This document shows, one piece after another, positions 6,521 through 15,810 of a DNA stretch of 64,000 bases. Each line of letters begins with the position of its first letter. The stretch's first letter is position 1. The DNA comes from Prosthecobacter gellanilyticus (GTDB lineage Bacteria; Verrucomicrobiota; Verrucomicrobiia; Verrucomicrobiales; Verrucomicrobiaceae): NCBI RefSeq assembly GCF_007992435.1, contig NZ_BKAG01000001.1:248001-312000 (forward strand). The letters are read 5' to 3'. The notes below the pieces were generated by a model. It saw only the letters and a list, made by a program, of their open reading frames with translations, was not told the DNA's origin and ran no database searches. The translations under genes and the position numbers were made by a program.

Positions 6521-8329
6521 GTGGCTGGAAGTGCAATCTCTGCTATAATCCAACAGGATGGAACTCCTGTGGTGGGAATCGTGCGTGTGTCGACAGAAAT
6601 GCAAGCTGGGGAAACGCGTGCAGGCTTAGCACGTCAGCGTGAGGTGATTCGACTGGCGGTGGGTGCCAAAGGGCTCCATTGCCTGGAAGTGGTTGAACTT
6701 CATGTTTCAGGAACTGTTGCCGCCAGCCACCCGGACATGCTGAGGATCTACAGCATGATTTCGAGTGGGATGATTAAAGGAGTAGTGGTGGCCGACTTGG
6801 ACCGCCTTTTCCGTCCAGATGAGCCACAGTCCTTCGCAGCCTTGCAAATATTTCGCGACATGGGCGCGAAGATCTACGCTGGCGATACCGAGTATGATCT
6901 GACAACCGCCAACGGGCTGCTCTATTCGTCTATTAGAAGTGCAATCGCCGGGTTTGAGCTGAGTCTGATAAAGGAGCGCATGCAAGGCGCGAAAGAGGCT
7001 AAGCGTCGTGCAGGCAAATGTCCGAGCAGCGCGGTAACCATGCCATTAGGGATTGGGTATGATCGTAAAGAAGAGAAGTGGCATTACACACCTGACATCA
7101 GCAGTGTAAAGCTTCTGTTCGAGAGATTCGATGCTGGAGGAGTTCGAAACTACAGTCAGTTAGGCCGTGAGGTCGGACTATGCTCAGCATCAGTAAAGTG
7201 CATCCTTCGCAATCCCATTTACACTGGGTGGCGGGTGATCGACAAAAAGCGAGGTGCGAAACGAAAGAGCGTGAGTGGCAAGCTCTACCGTGTCAAAGTT
7301 GCCCGGGCTGAGTCGGAAGTCATCAGACTTAAAGTCCTCGACGGAATCATTTCTGAGGAATGCTTTCAACGAGTGCAGGCCGAGATGGCGATTACAAAAT
7401 TTAACTTCATCAATGAGTTTAGATCCAACGACACCGTTAACATTGGCACGGGCATCGCCTTCTGTGGATGCTGTGGACGTCCTTTGTACTGCGTCAGTGG
7501 CAAGTGCAATGAGGTCAGAAAAAAGGCGGGCTACTATCAGTGCAAGGCACAGCATTACTCATACAAGGCTCAGCTGGGCGGCTGTAAGCAGCGCAACTTA
7601 AATCGTGACGATCTGGATGAAGCCATCATCAAGCTAGCTTCCACCATCCTCCGCAGCGAAGAGCATCTGACATCTTTGCTTGCGGAAAGCTTCCAGCGGT
7701 CATCGGAAGTGGTCACTCCCTTTGCGCAAGTTGCCCCTCCGTCCGCTCAACTTGACGAGCTCTCCAAAAGGGATAAGCGCCTGTTAGAAGCCTATGAAGC
7801 AGGCGCGATTTCGGTGGACGAGCTGCGGCAAAAGCGTGAAGCCATCCGACAGAAGCGGGCGGCCGTAGAGCAGGCAACCCGCTCGTCGAGCTCCAAAGAC
7901 AAAGATGAATTGAAAGCCATGGCACGGCTCGTGATCAAAGGGGCTCGGCGATTCAAAGCCCTCGATGACAAAGGCCAGAAGAAGAAAATCATTCATGAGC
8001 TCTTTTCCGAAATCCACGTGCGCCACAATCAACTCGTGAGTTTCCGTTTTCGCCCCGTAGCCCTGACCGCTGCCAGTCCCGAATCAGCAGCTTCCACGAC
8101 CATTCTGCTTCCGAAGCCTATTCAAGTTGGTAAGGAGCAGGCGACACTACCACCAGGTCAGCGGCGCTGTATCACGTGCGACGAAGTCAAAGCCCAACAG
8201 GAGTTCTACCGGAACCTGAATCGGTGCAACCCGTGCCGTTCGAAACAGGAGCGGATGCGACACGAAAAGCGGAGAGCCAAGGCGAAAAGTAAACAAGCCA
8301 GCCCAAACCAATCCACCGAGAGCCAGTGA
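6521..8329 (+). CDS. Large serine recombinase (site-specific integrase) with an extra C-terminal zinc ribbon
   Basis: A 602-residue large serine recombinase that would integrate and excise the element. The order is: resolvase catalytic domain (residues about 15-165) with GIVRVSTEMQ containing the nucleophile Ser and ADLDRLFRPD; recombinase domain (about 170-300) ending in LRNPIYTGWRV; zinc beta-ribbon with FCGCCGRPL and two later Cys (about 320-365); then a long helical segment (about 400-500). Unusually, the C-terminus adds a second CxxC-x15-CxxC motif (Cys550, 553, 569, 572) and a Lys/Arg-rich tail. The start codon is GTG with no clear ribosome-binding site; the next in-frame starts would cut the catalytic domain close. 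It marks the right end of the element. Confidence 0.9.
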   Translation: MAGSAISAIIQQDGTPVVGIVRVSTEMQAGETRAGLARQREVIRLAVGAKGLHCLEVVELHVSGTVAASHPDMLRIYSMISSGMIKGVVVADLDRLFRPDEPQSFAALQIFRDMGAKIYAGDTEYDLTTANGLLYSSIRSAIAGFELSLIKERMQGAKEAKRRAGKCPSSAVTMPLGIGYDRKEEKWHYTPDISSVKLLFERFDAGGVRNYSQLGREVGLCSASVKCILRNPIYTGWRVIDKKRGAKRKSVSGKLYRVKVARAESEVIRLKVLDGIISEECFQRVQAEMAITKFNFINEFRSNDTVNIGTGIAFCGCCGRPLYCVSGKCNEVRKKAGYYQCKAQHYSYKAQLGGCKQRNLNRDDLDEAIIKLASTILRSEEHLTSLLAESFQRSSEVVTPFAQVAPPSAQLDELSKRDKRLLEAYEAGAISVDELRQKREAIRQKRAAVEQATRSSSSKDKDELKAMARLVIKGARRFKALDDKGQKKKIIHELFSEIHVRHNQLVSFRFRPVALTAASPESAASTTILLPKPIQVGKEQATLPPGQRRCITCDEVKAQQEFYRNLNRCNPCRSKQERMRHEKRRAKAKSKQASPNQSTESQ

Positions 8330-8422
8330 ACGATGATTCGATCATTATCACGCTAGACTGGTCGAAAGCTCGAAAGCTGCTTGGAAGCTAAGACGCCACG
8401 AGCCTTGGCTTTCCAGAGGGGT

Positions 8423-8434
8423 GCTAATTTTTAT
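8423..8434 (+). repeat. 12-bp direct repeat, right copy (candidate attachment core)
   Basis: Second copy of GCTAATTTTTAT, 94 bp after the recombinase stop and about 100 bp before the 3' end of uvrA2. It fits the junction between the AT-richer element and the GC-rich chromosome. Confidence 0.35.
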
Positions 8435-8531
8435 CTACCAACACCAAATCATGCCCAATTCGTTCAGCTTTCAGAACGAGGTCACAAATGACAACACGAA
8501 GGGTGAAGCATTGATTGGCGGGTCATTGCAA

Positions 8532-11069
8532 TCAGATGAGATACGGTTTCGTCCGGCTCTCCTGCGCCTCGCTGATTCCAGAAGGCGAGCCTGCATAAAC
8601 GATGCGTCCCCCTTCATCGCCTGCGCCGGGCCCCATGTCGATAACCCAATCCGAGGCGGCTGCAACCTGCATGTCGTGCTCCACAACGATGACTGTGTTG
8701 CCTGCCTCCACGAGGCTCTGGAGCTGGGTCATAAGCTTTTCGACATCTGAAGGGTGCAACCCTGTGGTGGGCTCATCCAGAATGTAGAGAGTAGTGCCTC
8801 GTGCAATGCGCTGAAGTTCCGTGGCAAGTTTGATGCGCTGGGCTTCACCACCGGAAAGTTCGGTGGCAGGCTGGCCCAATCGCAAGTACCCAAGACCCAC
8901 TTGACGCAGCACGTCCAAAGAACGTGAAAGCTGTGGATCGTCCATGAAGAAGTGCCATGCGGCCTCTACCGTGAGGCCAAGTACTTCGGCAATGTTTTTG
9001 CCGCGATATTGAATCTCCAGGGTCTTGGCGTTGTATCGGGCCCCGTGGCATGCGGGGCATGGGGTATAAACGCTGGGCAGGAAGAGCAGCTCCACAAAAA
9101 CAAAGCCTTCGCCGCTACAGTTCTCACAACGACCTTTGGCCACATTGAAGGAAAACCGGCCAGCATTATAACGACGCGCCTTCGCAGTTTTAGTATCGGC
9201 GAAGAGTCGACGCACATGATCAAACAGGCCGGTGTAGGTAGCGAGGTTGGATCGGGGTGTGCGGCCAATAGCTTTCTGATCCACTCTTACCAGGCGCTTC
9301 ACGGTTGCCATGCCACTGACGATCACGCCGCCCGTGGGGGCTGACGCAGTGCGTTCCAGCTCTTCCCCTTCCTCTTCATCAACCGGCACTTCATGGCCGA
9401 GATATTCGGCGACCAATTCTACCAGAGCTTGGCTTACCAGACTGGATTTCCCTGAACCGGAAACACCGGTGACCGTCGTGAAAACACCCAAAGGAAACTC
9501 AGCGTGGAGTTGATTCAGATTATTGCGTGTCACTCCCTCAAGTCGCAACCAGTCCCGGGGTGCGCGCGGTATCTTTTCGTGCGAACTCGAGGCCTGAAAA
9601 AGATGTTTTCTGGTTTCGGAAGCGGCCACATCCTCAAGGCCCGCAAGTGGCCCGCTATAAAGAATTTCACCGCCTTTCTCACCTGCTGCTGGACCAACAT
9701 CAATGATCCAGTCGGCTTTGCGAATGACATCGAGTTCGTGTTCGACCACAAACAGCGAGTTGCCAGCCGCCTTTAGTTTGTGAAGCGCAGTCAGCAGTGC
9801 TTCGGTATCGGCAGGATGCAGACCTGCGGATGGCTCATCGAGGACGTAAACGACACCGAACAAATTGGATCGTACCTGCGTGGCCAACCGCAGCCGCTGC
9901 AGTTCTCCCGGCGAAAGTGTGGGTGTGCTGCGATCTAGCGCCAGATACCCTAGTCCGAGATCCAACATGACCTCAATCCTTGCCGCGAGATCCCGGGCAA
10001 TGCGTTGGGTGACCACTGTTTTCTCCGGATGAGACTTAGCCAGCTTATTCCATCCTTTCACCGTCCCTTCGCCATAAGGCTGGATCACAGCCGCCACGCG
10101 TTTCAGTGGTAGGTTTGAGATCTCCGAGATATCCAGGCCGGCAAACTTCACGGATAGGGATTCTTTGCGCAGCCGCCTCCCGTCGCACAAGGGACAATCA
10201 TTGCTGATCATGTAGCGAGCGACACGCTTTTTCATTGAGGCGCTTTCCGTCTTGGCAAAAGTCTCCATGACGTAGCGTCTGGCTCCGGTGAAGGTGCCCA
10301 TATAGCTGGGCGGTTCTTTGCGTTTGATCGCTTCGACAATCGTTTCGTGATCCCAGCCGGCATAGACTGGCACGGTGGGCTGATCATCAGTGAAAAGAAG
10401 CCAATCTCGGTCTTTTCTGGACAGCTCTCGCCAAGGCCTGTCGATGTCATAGCCAAGAGTTGTGATGATATCGCGAAGGTTTTGGCCGTGCCATGCCGGA
10501 GGCCAGGCGGCGATGGCGCGTTCGCGAATAGTCAGCGAATCATCCGGCACCATCGAATGTTCGGTGGCTTCATACACACGGCCCAGACCATGACATTTCG
10601 GGCATGCGCCTTCCGGCGTGTTGGGTGAGAATGATTCAGCGTAGAGCAGAGGTTGATCGGAAGGGTAATCGCCAGCCCGCGAATAAAGCATGCGCAACAG
10701 ATTGGACAGGGTGGTCACGCTGCCCACCGAAGAGCGGGTAGTGGGTGAACCACGTTGCTGTTGCAAGGCCACGGCGGGCGGCAGCCCATCAATCTCATCC
10801 ACCTGTGGCACATTCATTTGATGAAAGAGTCGTCGCGCGTACGGGGCTACGGACTCCAGGTAGCGGCGTTGCGCTTCTGCGTAGAGCGTGCCAAACGCCA
10901 GAGAGGATTTTCCCGATCCTGAGACGCCCGTGAAAACCACAAGGGCATCGCGGGGCACATCAACATCCACGCTTTTTAGATTATGTTCTCTTGCACCACG
11001 GACACGAACGAATCCACTGCTGCCTGGAAGCGGCGTTGGTGGTTTGAGCTTATGGACATCGGATTTCAT
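8532..11069 (-). CDS. uvrA2: UvrA2-type excinuclease ABC subunit A paralogue lacking the UvrB-binding domain
   Basis: About 845 residues, a UvrA-family dimeric ABC ATPase that binds distorted DNA. It has two ATP-binding modules: Walker A GVSGSGKSS near residue 50 with signature LSPGELQ, and a second GVSGSGKSSLVSQAL near residue 535 with signature LSGGEAQRIKLA. Zinc modules are CPKCHGLG (Cys158/161), CPLCDGRR and CENCSGEG...CPACHG. The sequence runs from YSRAG near residue 131 almost directly to the first CxxC, so the UvrB-binding insert of true UvrA (about 940 residues) is missing. Class II/III UvrA proteins of this kind (UvrA2 of Deinococcus, DrrC of Streptomyces) are linked to DNA-damaging drug or radiation tolerance. 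I use ATG at 11069; a GTG two codons upstream is possible. No SOS box was found upstream. Confidence 0.9.
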   Translation of the reverse strand: MKSDVHKLKPPTPLPGSSGFVRVRGAREHNLKSVDVDVPRDALVVFTGVSGSGKSSLAFGTLYAEAQRRYLESVAPYARRLFHQMNVPQVDEIDGLPPAVALQQQRGSPTTRSSVGSVTTLSNLLRMLYSRAGDYPSDQPLLYAESFSPNTPEGACPKCHGLGRVYEATEHSMVPDDSLTIRERAIAAWPPAWHGQNLRDIITTLGYDIDRPWRELSRKDRDWLLFTDDQPTVPVYAGWDHETIVEAIKRKEPPSYMGTFTGARRYVMETFAKTESASMKKRVARYMISNDCPLCDGRRLRKESLSVKFAGLDISEISNLPLKRVAAVIQPYGEGTVKGWNKLAKSHPEKTVVTQRIARDLAARIEVMLDLGLGYLALDRSTPTLSPGELQRLRLATQVRSNLFGVVYVLDEPSAGLHPADTEALLTALHKLKAAGNSLFVVEHELDVIRKADWIIDVGPAAGEKGGEILYSGPLAGLEDVAASETRKHLFQASSSHEKIPRAPRDWLRLEGVTRNNLNQLHAEFPLGVFTTVTGVSGSGKSSLVSQALVELVAEYLGHEVPVDEEEGEELERTASAPTGGVIVSGMATVKRLVRVDQKAIGRTPRSNLATYTGLFDHVRRLFADTKTAKARRYNAGRFSFNVAKGRCENCSGEGFVFVELLFLPSVYTPCPACHGARYNAKTLEIQYRGKNIAEVLGLTVEAAWHFFMDDPQLSRSLDVLRQVGLGYLRLGQPATELSGGEAQRIKLATELQRIARGTTLYILDEPTTGLHPSDVEKLMTQLQSLVEAGNTVIVVEHDMQVAAASDWVIDMGPGAGDEGGRIVYAGSPSGISEAQESRTKPYLI

Positions 11070-11736
11070 GGTCACAGTTCATGCTCGCAACGGATGGTGC
11101 TACCCAAGGTGCTTCTGGAATCGGTTGCTATGCGGTTTCCACGCTTGCTCTTGTGATTTTTCCTTCGGTGCAGGGAGCATATAGGCGCAAATTAAAGAAC
11201 TGGCGACTTTGCTGTGTTTCTGGTCCTTGTGTCAGCGCAAAGGGCAGAATGCTCCAATTTCTTCCCTCTTCTGCTTAAAGCGAAAGCTTTCACCTCAGGA
11301 CGACGGGAGCGAAACTTGGCAAAGATCAGTCATGCTGAGAAAGGTGATCGAACCAGGGGAAGGAGACGAGAAGCGGAATAAAGGATGCCGGCGCGTGTAG
11401 TCTTGAAAAGTTCCTGCTAACAAACTTGATGGCAGGCGATATCGCACTGGGTCAATCTTTGCAGTGTTGCTCAGGGAATGAGGAATGCTTCGGGTGCAGC
11501 ATTGTCTCCACGTCGTGGGTCTTGCACTAAATCTCCCCGAATTAGCTATTGCAGCTCTTCAACGAAATGACTGGTGGAGGGAATGCGTATGAAGGCTGCC
11601 AAAGACGCCTTTGTGAATTGAGGATCTGCGATCGCAAAACAAGTGAACGCCTTAGCATGGCAAGGAATGCTGGGCACAGATGGTTGCTATCGATGGCAGT
11701 TGACGCCAGCCTAGCCATATTGGTTAGTTACTACCT
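11070..11736. other. Intergenic stretch without a supportable gene
   Basis: About 670 bp between the divergent uvrA2 and the small basic protein gene. Several short ORFs are open here but none resembles a protein, has a good start site or shows strong codon bias. No tRNA-like cloverleaf, long inverted repeat or T-tailed hairpin was noticed. It must contain promoters for both flanking genes. Confidence 0.5.
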
Positions 11737-12021
11737 ATGGCAAAGAACACCGTGTACTCGTTGGAACAGCTCAAGCGGGCTGTTGAAATTCATGAACAAA
11801 TTGAAAAACTCCAAGTCGAGCTGGATACTCTGTTAGGACAAGGGGGAGGAGCGAGACGCGGGCGCAAGCCGGGAGCAAAGGCTTCTACTAATGGCAGTGA
11901 TGCAGTCAAAAGTAGAGCTGCAAAGAAGAAGGTGAAGCGAGCTATGTCCCCGGAAGCTCGAGAGAAGATTGCACAGGCGCAAAAGAAGCGTTGGGCGAAG
12001 ACAAAGAAAGTCGCGTCTTGA
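11737..12021 (+). CDS. Small Lys/Ala-rich basic protein (histone H1-like tail)
   Basis: A 94-residue basic protein. An N-terminal helix (SLEQLKRAVEIHEQIEKLQ) is followed by a Gly/Arg/Lys-rich linker (RRGRKPGAKAS) and a C-terminal motif MSPEAREKIAQAQKKRWAK. That last motif is common in small basic proteins of Verrucomicrobia, Acidobacteria and Planctomycetes that are annotated as hypothetical or DNA-binding. Binding of nucleic acid or chromatin compaction is likely from composition only. It is monocistronic, with gaps on both sides. Confidence 0.75.
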   Translation: MAKNTVYSLEQLKRAVEIHEQIEKLQVELDTLLGQGGGARRGRKPGAKASTNGSDAVKSRAAKKKVKRAMSPEAREKIAQAQKKRWAKTKKVAS

Positions 12022-12348
12022 TTGTTCAAGTGGGGGGAGGGGGCGCGAATTAGTGTCGTCTCCCCCGTTGGCTTACAGCCGGGCTCTAAATAGATCTTGG
12101 GGGAGGAAAACGAACTTCAACCCATTTGAACCTCTGCCATCGAAGGAAACGCCGTCTTGCAGGTCATAAATACCTCATGGGTGGGGAAGTTGTTCGACCT
12201 GCAGGCCGGCTTTTTGCATACATCCGACTTGCCAGCTAGACACTTTTTGGACTGAGTTGAGATCCCCCAGAACGAAGAACTTATGGCAGGGTCACACCAG
12301 GAGGCCCGCTTTACTGGATTCAGAGGCCACTTCCATCGTTAAGATCTA
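12022..12348. other. Intergenic stretch, no gene seen
   Basis: About 330 bp between convergent genes. A G-run (GGGGGAG near 12035) and a C-run (CTCCCCC near 12062) could pair over a loop of about 20 bases and end transcription, but this is weak. Nothing else recognisable. Confidence 0.35.
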
Positions 12349-13845
12349 TCAAACGGGTTTCAAGGGCGATTCGGCAGGGCCGGCCATCACTTTTCCGTGA
12401 GTTGTAAATCGTGATCCATGACAAGGGCAGTCCCAGGTGCCGTCTGCCTGGTTCCAGGCCACCACGCAGCCGAGGTGCGGGCAGATGGCGCTGAGCACGG
12501 TGAGCTTTCCTTCCTGGTCACGCGAGGCGGCGACTTTCTTGCCTTGATGCTTGAGCACGGCTCCCTCGCCCTTCGCGAGCTCATCAGGCTGGCGCTTCTC
12601 TCCGGCGAACATACTTTTGGCTAGGTAAAAGGGATAGTCTTTGTTCTCCTTCAGATAGTCCCAGGTGCTGGAGAGTTCTTTGCGATCAATGCGGAAGAGA
12701 TCCGTCCAGGGATTCGCGACTCCCTGCACATGATCGGCAAACATCATGGCGGCGAGTGTACCAAAAGTCATGCCTGTGCCAGAGTAACCGGTGGCCACAA
12801 ACTGCTCCGCATACTCGCCGATGTAGGGCAGGCCGTCCACGGTCTCGATGACCTGGCCGGACCAGCGCTGTGTGAGCTGGGCGGAGGGGAATGCATGGAG
12901 GATCTGCGCGGTCAGAGCGGCGTAGCATTTTTCGGTGTCCTCCATCTGGCCTGTCTTGTGATCCTGACCTCCGGCGATGATTTGAAGACCTGTCTCGGTC
13001 TTGTCCACGCGGAAGTAAAAGTAGGGATCTGAAGTGTCCCACCAGAGAGCTTCAGGAGCTGAGTCCGGGGGCAGTGTGGCGTGCATGGCATAGGTGGAGT
13101 AGCCGGCCAGCTTCGTCTGCAGCAGCATGGCGCCCAGCGTGCCGGCGCCGCCCTGGAGCGGCACATGCGTAGCGATGAAGATGTGCTCATAAGTGATCTC
13201 ATGGCCGTTGCAGCGGACGAGCCGTTTCTCGGGATCAAAATCCGTGGCCTCGCTCTCCTCACAGATCTGCGTACCCATGCCCGCAGCAGCCTGGGCCAGG
13301 GCTGTGGTGTAGCGCGTGGGGTGAAACTTCATGAGATTTGAAAAGCGCACCGCAGGCCGCCTTGTCACCGGGCAGTGCTCCTCATACGTGGCGTCGAAAC
13401 CCATGTGCTGGGCCAGCTCAGCGTCCTCTTTGAGGTGCTTGGTCTCGTCCTCGGTGTTAGCATCCTCAGCCGTGTAGAGATAACCGGGCACATGCCGGAG
13501 ATCACAGTCGATCTCCTGCTGGCAGATGTTTCGCCGGATCTGCTCTGCAGATGCCTGGCACGCATCCCAAATGGCTTCGGCATGATTGTGGCCGAACTTT
13601 TTCACCAGATCTTTGAGTCGTGCATCGGTGGGATAACTGATGTGGGCCGTCGTAAACTGCGTTTCGCCTGCGTTTAGCGCGCCTTTCTCCAGCAGCAGCA
13701 CGGATTTCCCCGCCTTTGCTAGAAGGTAGGCGGCAGTGACGCCTGTAATGCCTCCACCGATGATGAGGGCCTGCGTGTGCACATCATGCCTCAAAGGCTG
13801 GAACGCAGAGGGTTCAGGAAGCTTCCAGATGGTTTCGTGTTTCAT
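12349..13845 (-). CDS. FAD-dependent oxidoreductase with C-terminal Rieske [2Fe-2S] domain
   Basis: About 498 residues. The N-terminal DAO-type domain has the dinucleotide motif ALIIGGGITGVTAAYLLA and a LLEKG strand end, with the second FAD-contact region QFVATGYSGTGMTFGTLAA near residue 365. The C-terminal 90 residues are a Rieske domain with CPHLGC-x15-CPCHGSRF, the expected two Cys-His pairs. This architecture is found in soluble oxidoreductases related to YhfW and is thought to pass electrons from the flavin to the iron-sulfur centre; the substrate is unknown (amine or amino acid-like by family). Start: ATG at 13845; a TTG six codons earlier is possible. It is divergent from the quinone reductase-prenyltransferase fusion, which may be a redox partner (inference). 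Confidence 0.88.
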   Translation of the reverse strand: MKHETIWKLPEPSAFQPLRHDVHTQALIIGGGITGVTAAYLLAKAGKSVLLLEKGALNAGETQFTTAHISYPTDARLKDLVKKFGHNHAEAIWDACQASAEQIRRNICQQEIDCDLRHVPGYLYTAEDANTEDETKHLKEDAELAQHMGFDATYEEHCPVTRRPAVRFSNLMKFHPTRYTTALAQAAAGMGTQICEESEATDFDPEKRLVRCNGHEITYEHIFIATHVPLQGGAGTLGAMLLQTKLAGYSTYAMHATLPPDSAPEALWWDTSDPYFYFRVDKTETGLQIIAGGQDHKTGQMEDTEKCYAALTAQILHAFPSAQLTQRWSGQVIETVDGLPYIGEYAEQFVATGYSGTGMTFGTLAAMMFADHVQGVANPWTDLFRIDRKELSSTWDYLKENKDYPFYLAKSMFAGEKRQPDELAKGEGAVLKHQGKKVAASRDQEGKLTVLSAICPHLGCVVAWNQADGTWDCPCHGSRFTTHGKVMAGPAESPLKPV

Positions 13846-14109
13846 GAGCTGATTCTGGGTCAAAGCGGATGTTGACGAGGGAGATCCGTCCCTGTGAAAG
13901 GCAGCCGTGTCTCATCTTTATGTTCAACGTTCTTTACGCTATGCTACGTCGCCATCACCGCAGCCCCGATACGCTGATGCTAGAAAAACACTATACATCG
14001 GGGGCGTTGCCAAATGGGGACCTTGTGAAGGCCGCCCCGTCATCACTGTCGCTCGCAGATGATGGGAAGCTGAAGACACCCACACAGACCTGCCGAGACG
14101 AATCGTGGT

Positions 14110-15609
14110 GTGTCACACGAACTTCCATTCTCTCGGAACAGCCATCTGCGCATCTACCGTGTGCTAGTGATTGACGGGCATCCACGAGAGGACAGTTTTT
14201 GCCGAGCACTAGCAGAAGCCGTGGTGGAGGGAGCGACTTCGGCCTCCCATGAAGTGAGAATGCTCACATTACGTGACCTCGATTTTGATCTAAATGAAAA
14301 GGGGCAGGAGCTGGAACCCACCCTCGTGCAAGCACAGCAACATATCTTGTGGGCCGAGCATCTTGTCATCATCCATCCAGTCTGGTGGGCCACCATGCCA
14401 GCATTGTTGAAGGGGTGGATAGACCGCGTTATGAGATGTGGCTTTGCGTTTCAGGAACGTGATGACGGAGAGTATGAGGGCCTGCTCCAGGGACGTTCGG
14501 CCACCATGATTTCCACACTCGACACCCCTTTGTGGGTCTATCGCTGGATCCTGGGCGCGCCTAGCGTTCGTGCATTACGAGATGGCACGCTGGGCTTCTG
14601 CGGCATCCGCCCGGTGAAGGTGCGGCTGCTTTCTATTTTGCGAGATTCTACGCCAGAAATGAGGCGGCGATGGCTGCAAGGGGCACGGCAGGTTGGCGCT
14701 GAGCTAGACCGAACCCTTCGCAGTGGCTGGAGGCCACGTATGCGCGTCTGGCTGCAGGCGCTGCGCCCGCAGTTCTACCTCTTTCCCTGGATGGCGCTGA
14801 CGGCAGGTGCTGTGAGCGGTTCGGCGGCGAGTGGCCGGACATTCTACTGGCGTGCTTATCTGCTGGGCTGGGCCGGCGCTTGGCTGGTGGAAGGCATGTC
14901 TGTGATCACCAACGAGATTCATGATGCGAAGACGGATGCTGCGAACCGAAACAGCGGACCTTTCACCGGAGGTTCGCGTGTGCTGGCCGAGGGAGCCTTG
15001 AGTGAGTGCCAGCTTCGGTCCGGAAGGAAAGTGGCGGCGTGGGGACTCTGCATCGTCGTCCTTTTAGCAGTGCTCATTCCGGGAGCCAACCTGGCGGGTG
15101 TCTTCACGCTGCTACCCGTGGCCCTGCTGCTCGGCCTTGGCTACTCCGCGCCTCCGCTGAAGCTGGCATATCGCACCTGCGGAGAGGTGGTGGTGGCATT
15201 CACCCATAGCGTCTTGCTGGTGATGCTGGGTCATGTGTCTCAAGGAGGCGGCCTCGCTTTGCAGCCGTGGCTGATCTCAGCGCCAATGTTCTTTGCCATC
15301 CTGCCCTCCATCACGCTGGCAGGCTTCCCTGACCTAGAGGCGGACTCTGCTTGCGGCAAGCAAACATTGGTTGCTCGTTTCGGTCGACGCACGGCCGTGA
15401 AGTTCGCCTTGGCGACCACGGTCGTGGCAGCGGCCATGTCCATGATTTTGGCCCCCCATCCCGTGTGGCTTATGATCGCGCAGTGTATGCATGGCAGCGT
15501 GCTCCTGGTAGCGCTGTCCATGTTCCATCAGAACCCGCGTGCTGGCCGCATCGATGGGCTTCTCATGATAGCCCTAACCTACATGTTCTGGTTTGCATGG
15601 CCTCATTAA
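14110..15609 (+). CDS. Fusion of flavodoxin-fold NAD(P)H:quinone oxidoreductase and UbiA-family prenyltransferase
   Basis: One 499-residue chain with two enzymes. Residues about 14-205 are an NQO1/KefF-like flavodoxin fold: VLVIDGHPREDSFCRALAEA binds FMN/FAD phosphate, and HPVWWATMPALLKGWIDRV is the typical second signature. Residues about 220-499 are a UbiA prenyltransferase with about seven to eight membrane segments and both Asp-rich motifs: N268-x3-D272-x3-D276 and D408-x3-D412 (FPDLEAD). UbiA enzymes put a prenyl chain on an aromatic ring in the membrane (ubiquinone, menaquinone, tocopherol, heme O). A fused soluble quinone reductase suggests that it acts on a quinone or quinol ring and reduces it before or after prenylation; this is inference. 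The start is GTG with a weak upstream GAGACGA; no ATG fits the N-terminus. Confidence 0.88.
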   Translation: MSHELPFSRNSHLRIYRVLVIDGHPREDSFCRALAEAVVEGATSASHEVRMLTLRDLDFDLNEKGQELEPTLVQAQQHILWAEHLVIIHPVWWATMPALLKGWIDRVMRCGFAFQERDDGEYEGLLQGRSATMISTLDTPLWVYRWILGAPSVRALRDGTLGFCGIRPVKVRLLSILRDSTPEMRRRWLQGARQVGAELDRTLRSGWRPRMRVWLQALRPQFYLFPWMALTAGAVSGSAASGRTFYWRAYLLGWAGAWLVEGMSVITNEIHDAKTDAANRNSGPFTGGSRVLAEGALSECQLRSGRKVAAWGLCIVVLLAVLIPGANLAGVFTLLPVALLLGLGYSAPPLKLAYRTCGEVVVAFTHSVLLVMLGHVSQGGGLALQPWLISAPMFFAILPSITLAGFPDLEADSACGKQTLVARFGRRTAVKFALATTVVAAAMSMILAPHPVWLMIAQCMHGSVLLVALSMFHQNPRAGRIDGLLMIALTYMFWFAWPH

Positions 15610-15810
15610 CTGGTGTCGAAATTGACCCATTCAGGCTGAGAGCGCCTTGAGGCATCCGCACTGTCCGGGCGGGTTCCGCGCCTTGTCCAAGGATGACAGG
15701 TTAGCACCCTAAAGTTTAATCAGGGACGGTCAAAGTGAGCTTTCTCGCAAGACCACTCCCGAAAGCCTTTCGAATTAACTCAGCAAATCCAACTAACCCT
15801 GCTGATACTT

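Larger units (their letters stand above)
214..8434. mobile_element. Integrative mobile element carrying two serine recombinases and a family A DNA polymerase
   Basis: Genes from here to about 8.4 kb differ from the rest of the window: AT-richer DNA, a small serine recombinase near the left end, a large serine recombinase at the right end, an element-type DNA polymerase and mostly unknown proteins. They form two divergent transcription units around a palindrome array at 4464-4560. The right boundary is placed at the second copy of a 12-bp repeat (8423-8434), just before chromosomal-looking uvrA2. The left boundary is not visible and may lie outside the window. No conjugation, capsid or partition genes are seen, so the type of element (integrative plasmid, satellite or transposon) is open. 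Confidence 0.5.

Noticed and set aside
15520..15540. TGTTCCATCAGAAC as a LexA site
   Set aside because: Five-base spacer, incomplete right half and inside the UbiA coding end.
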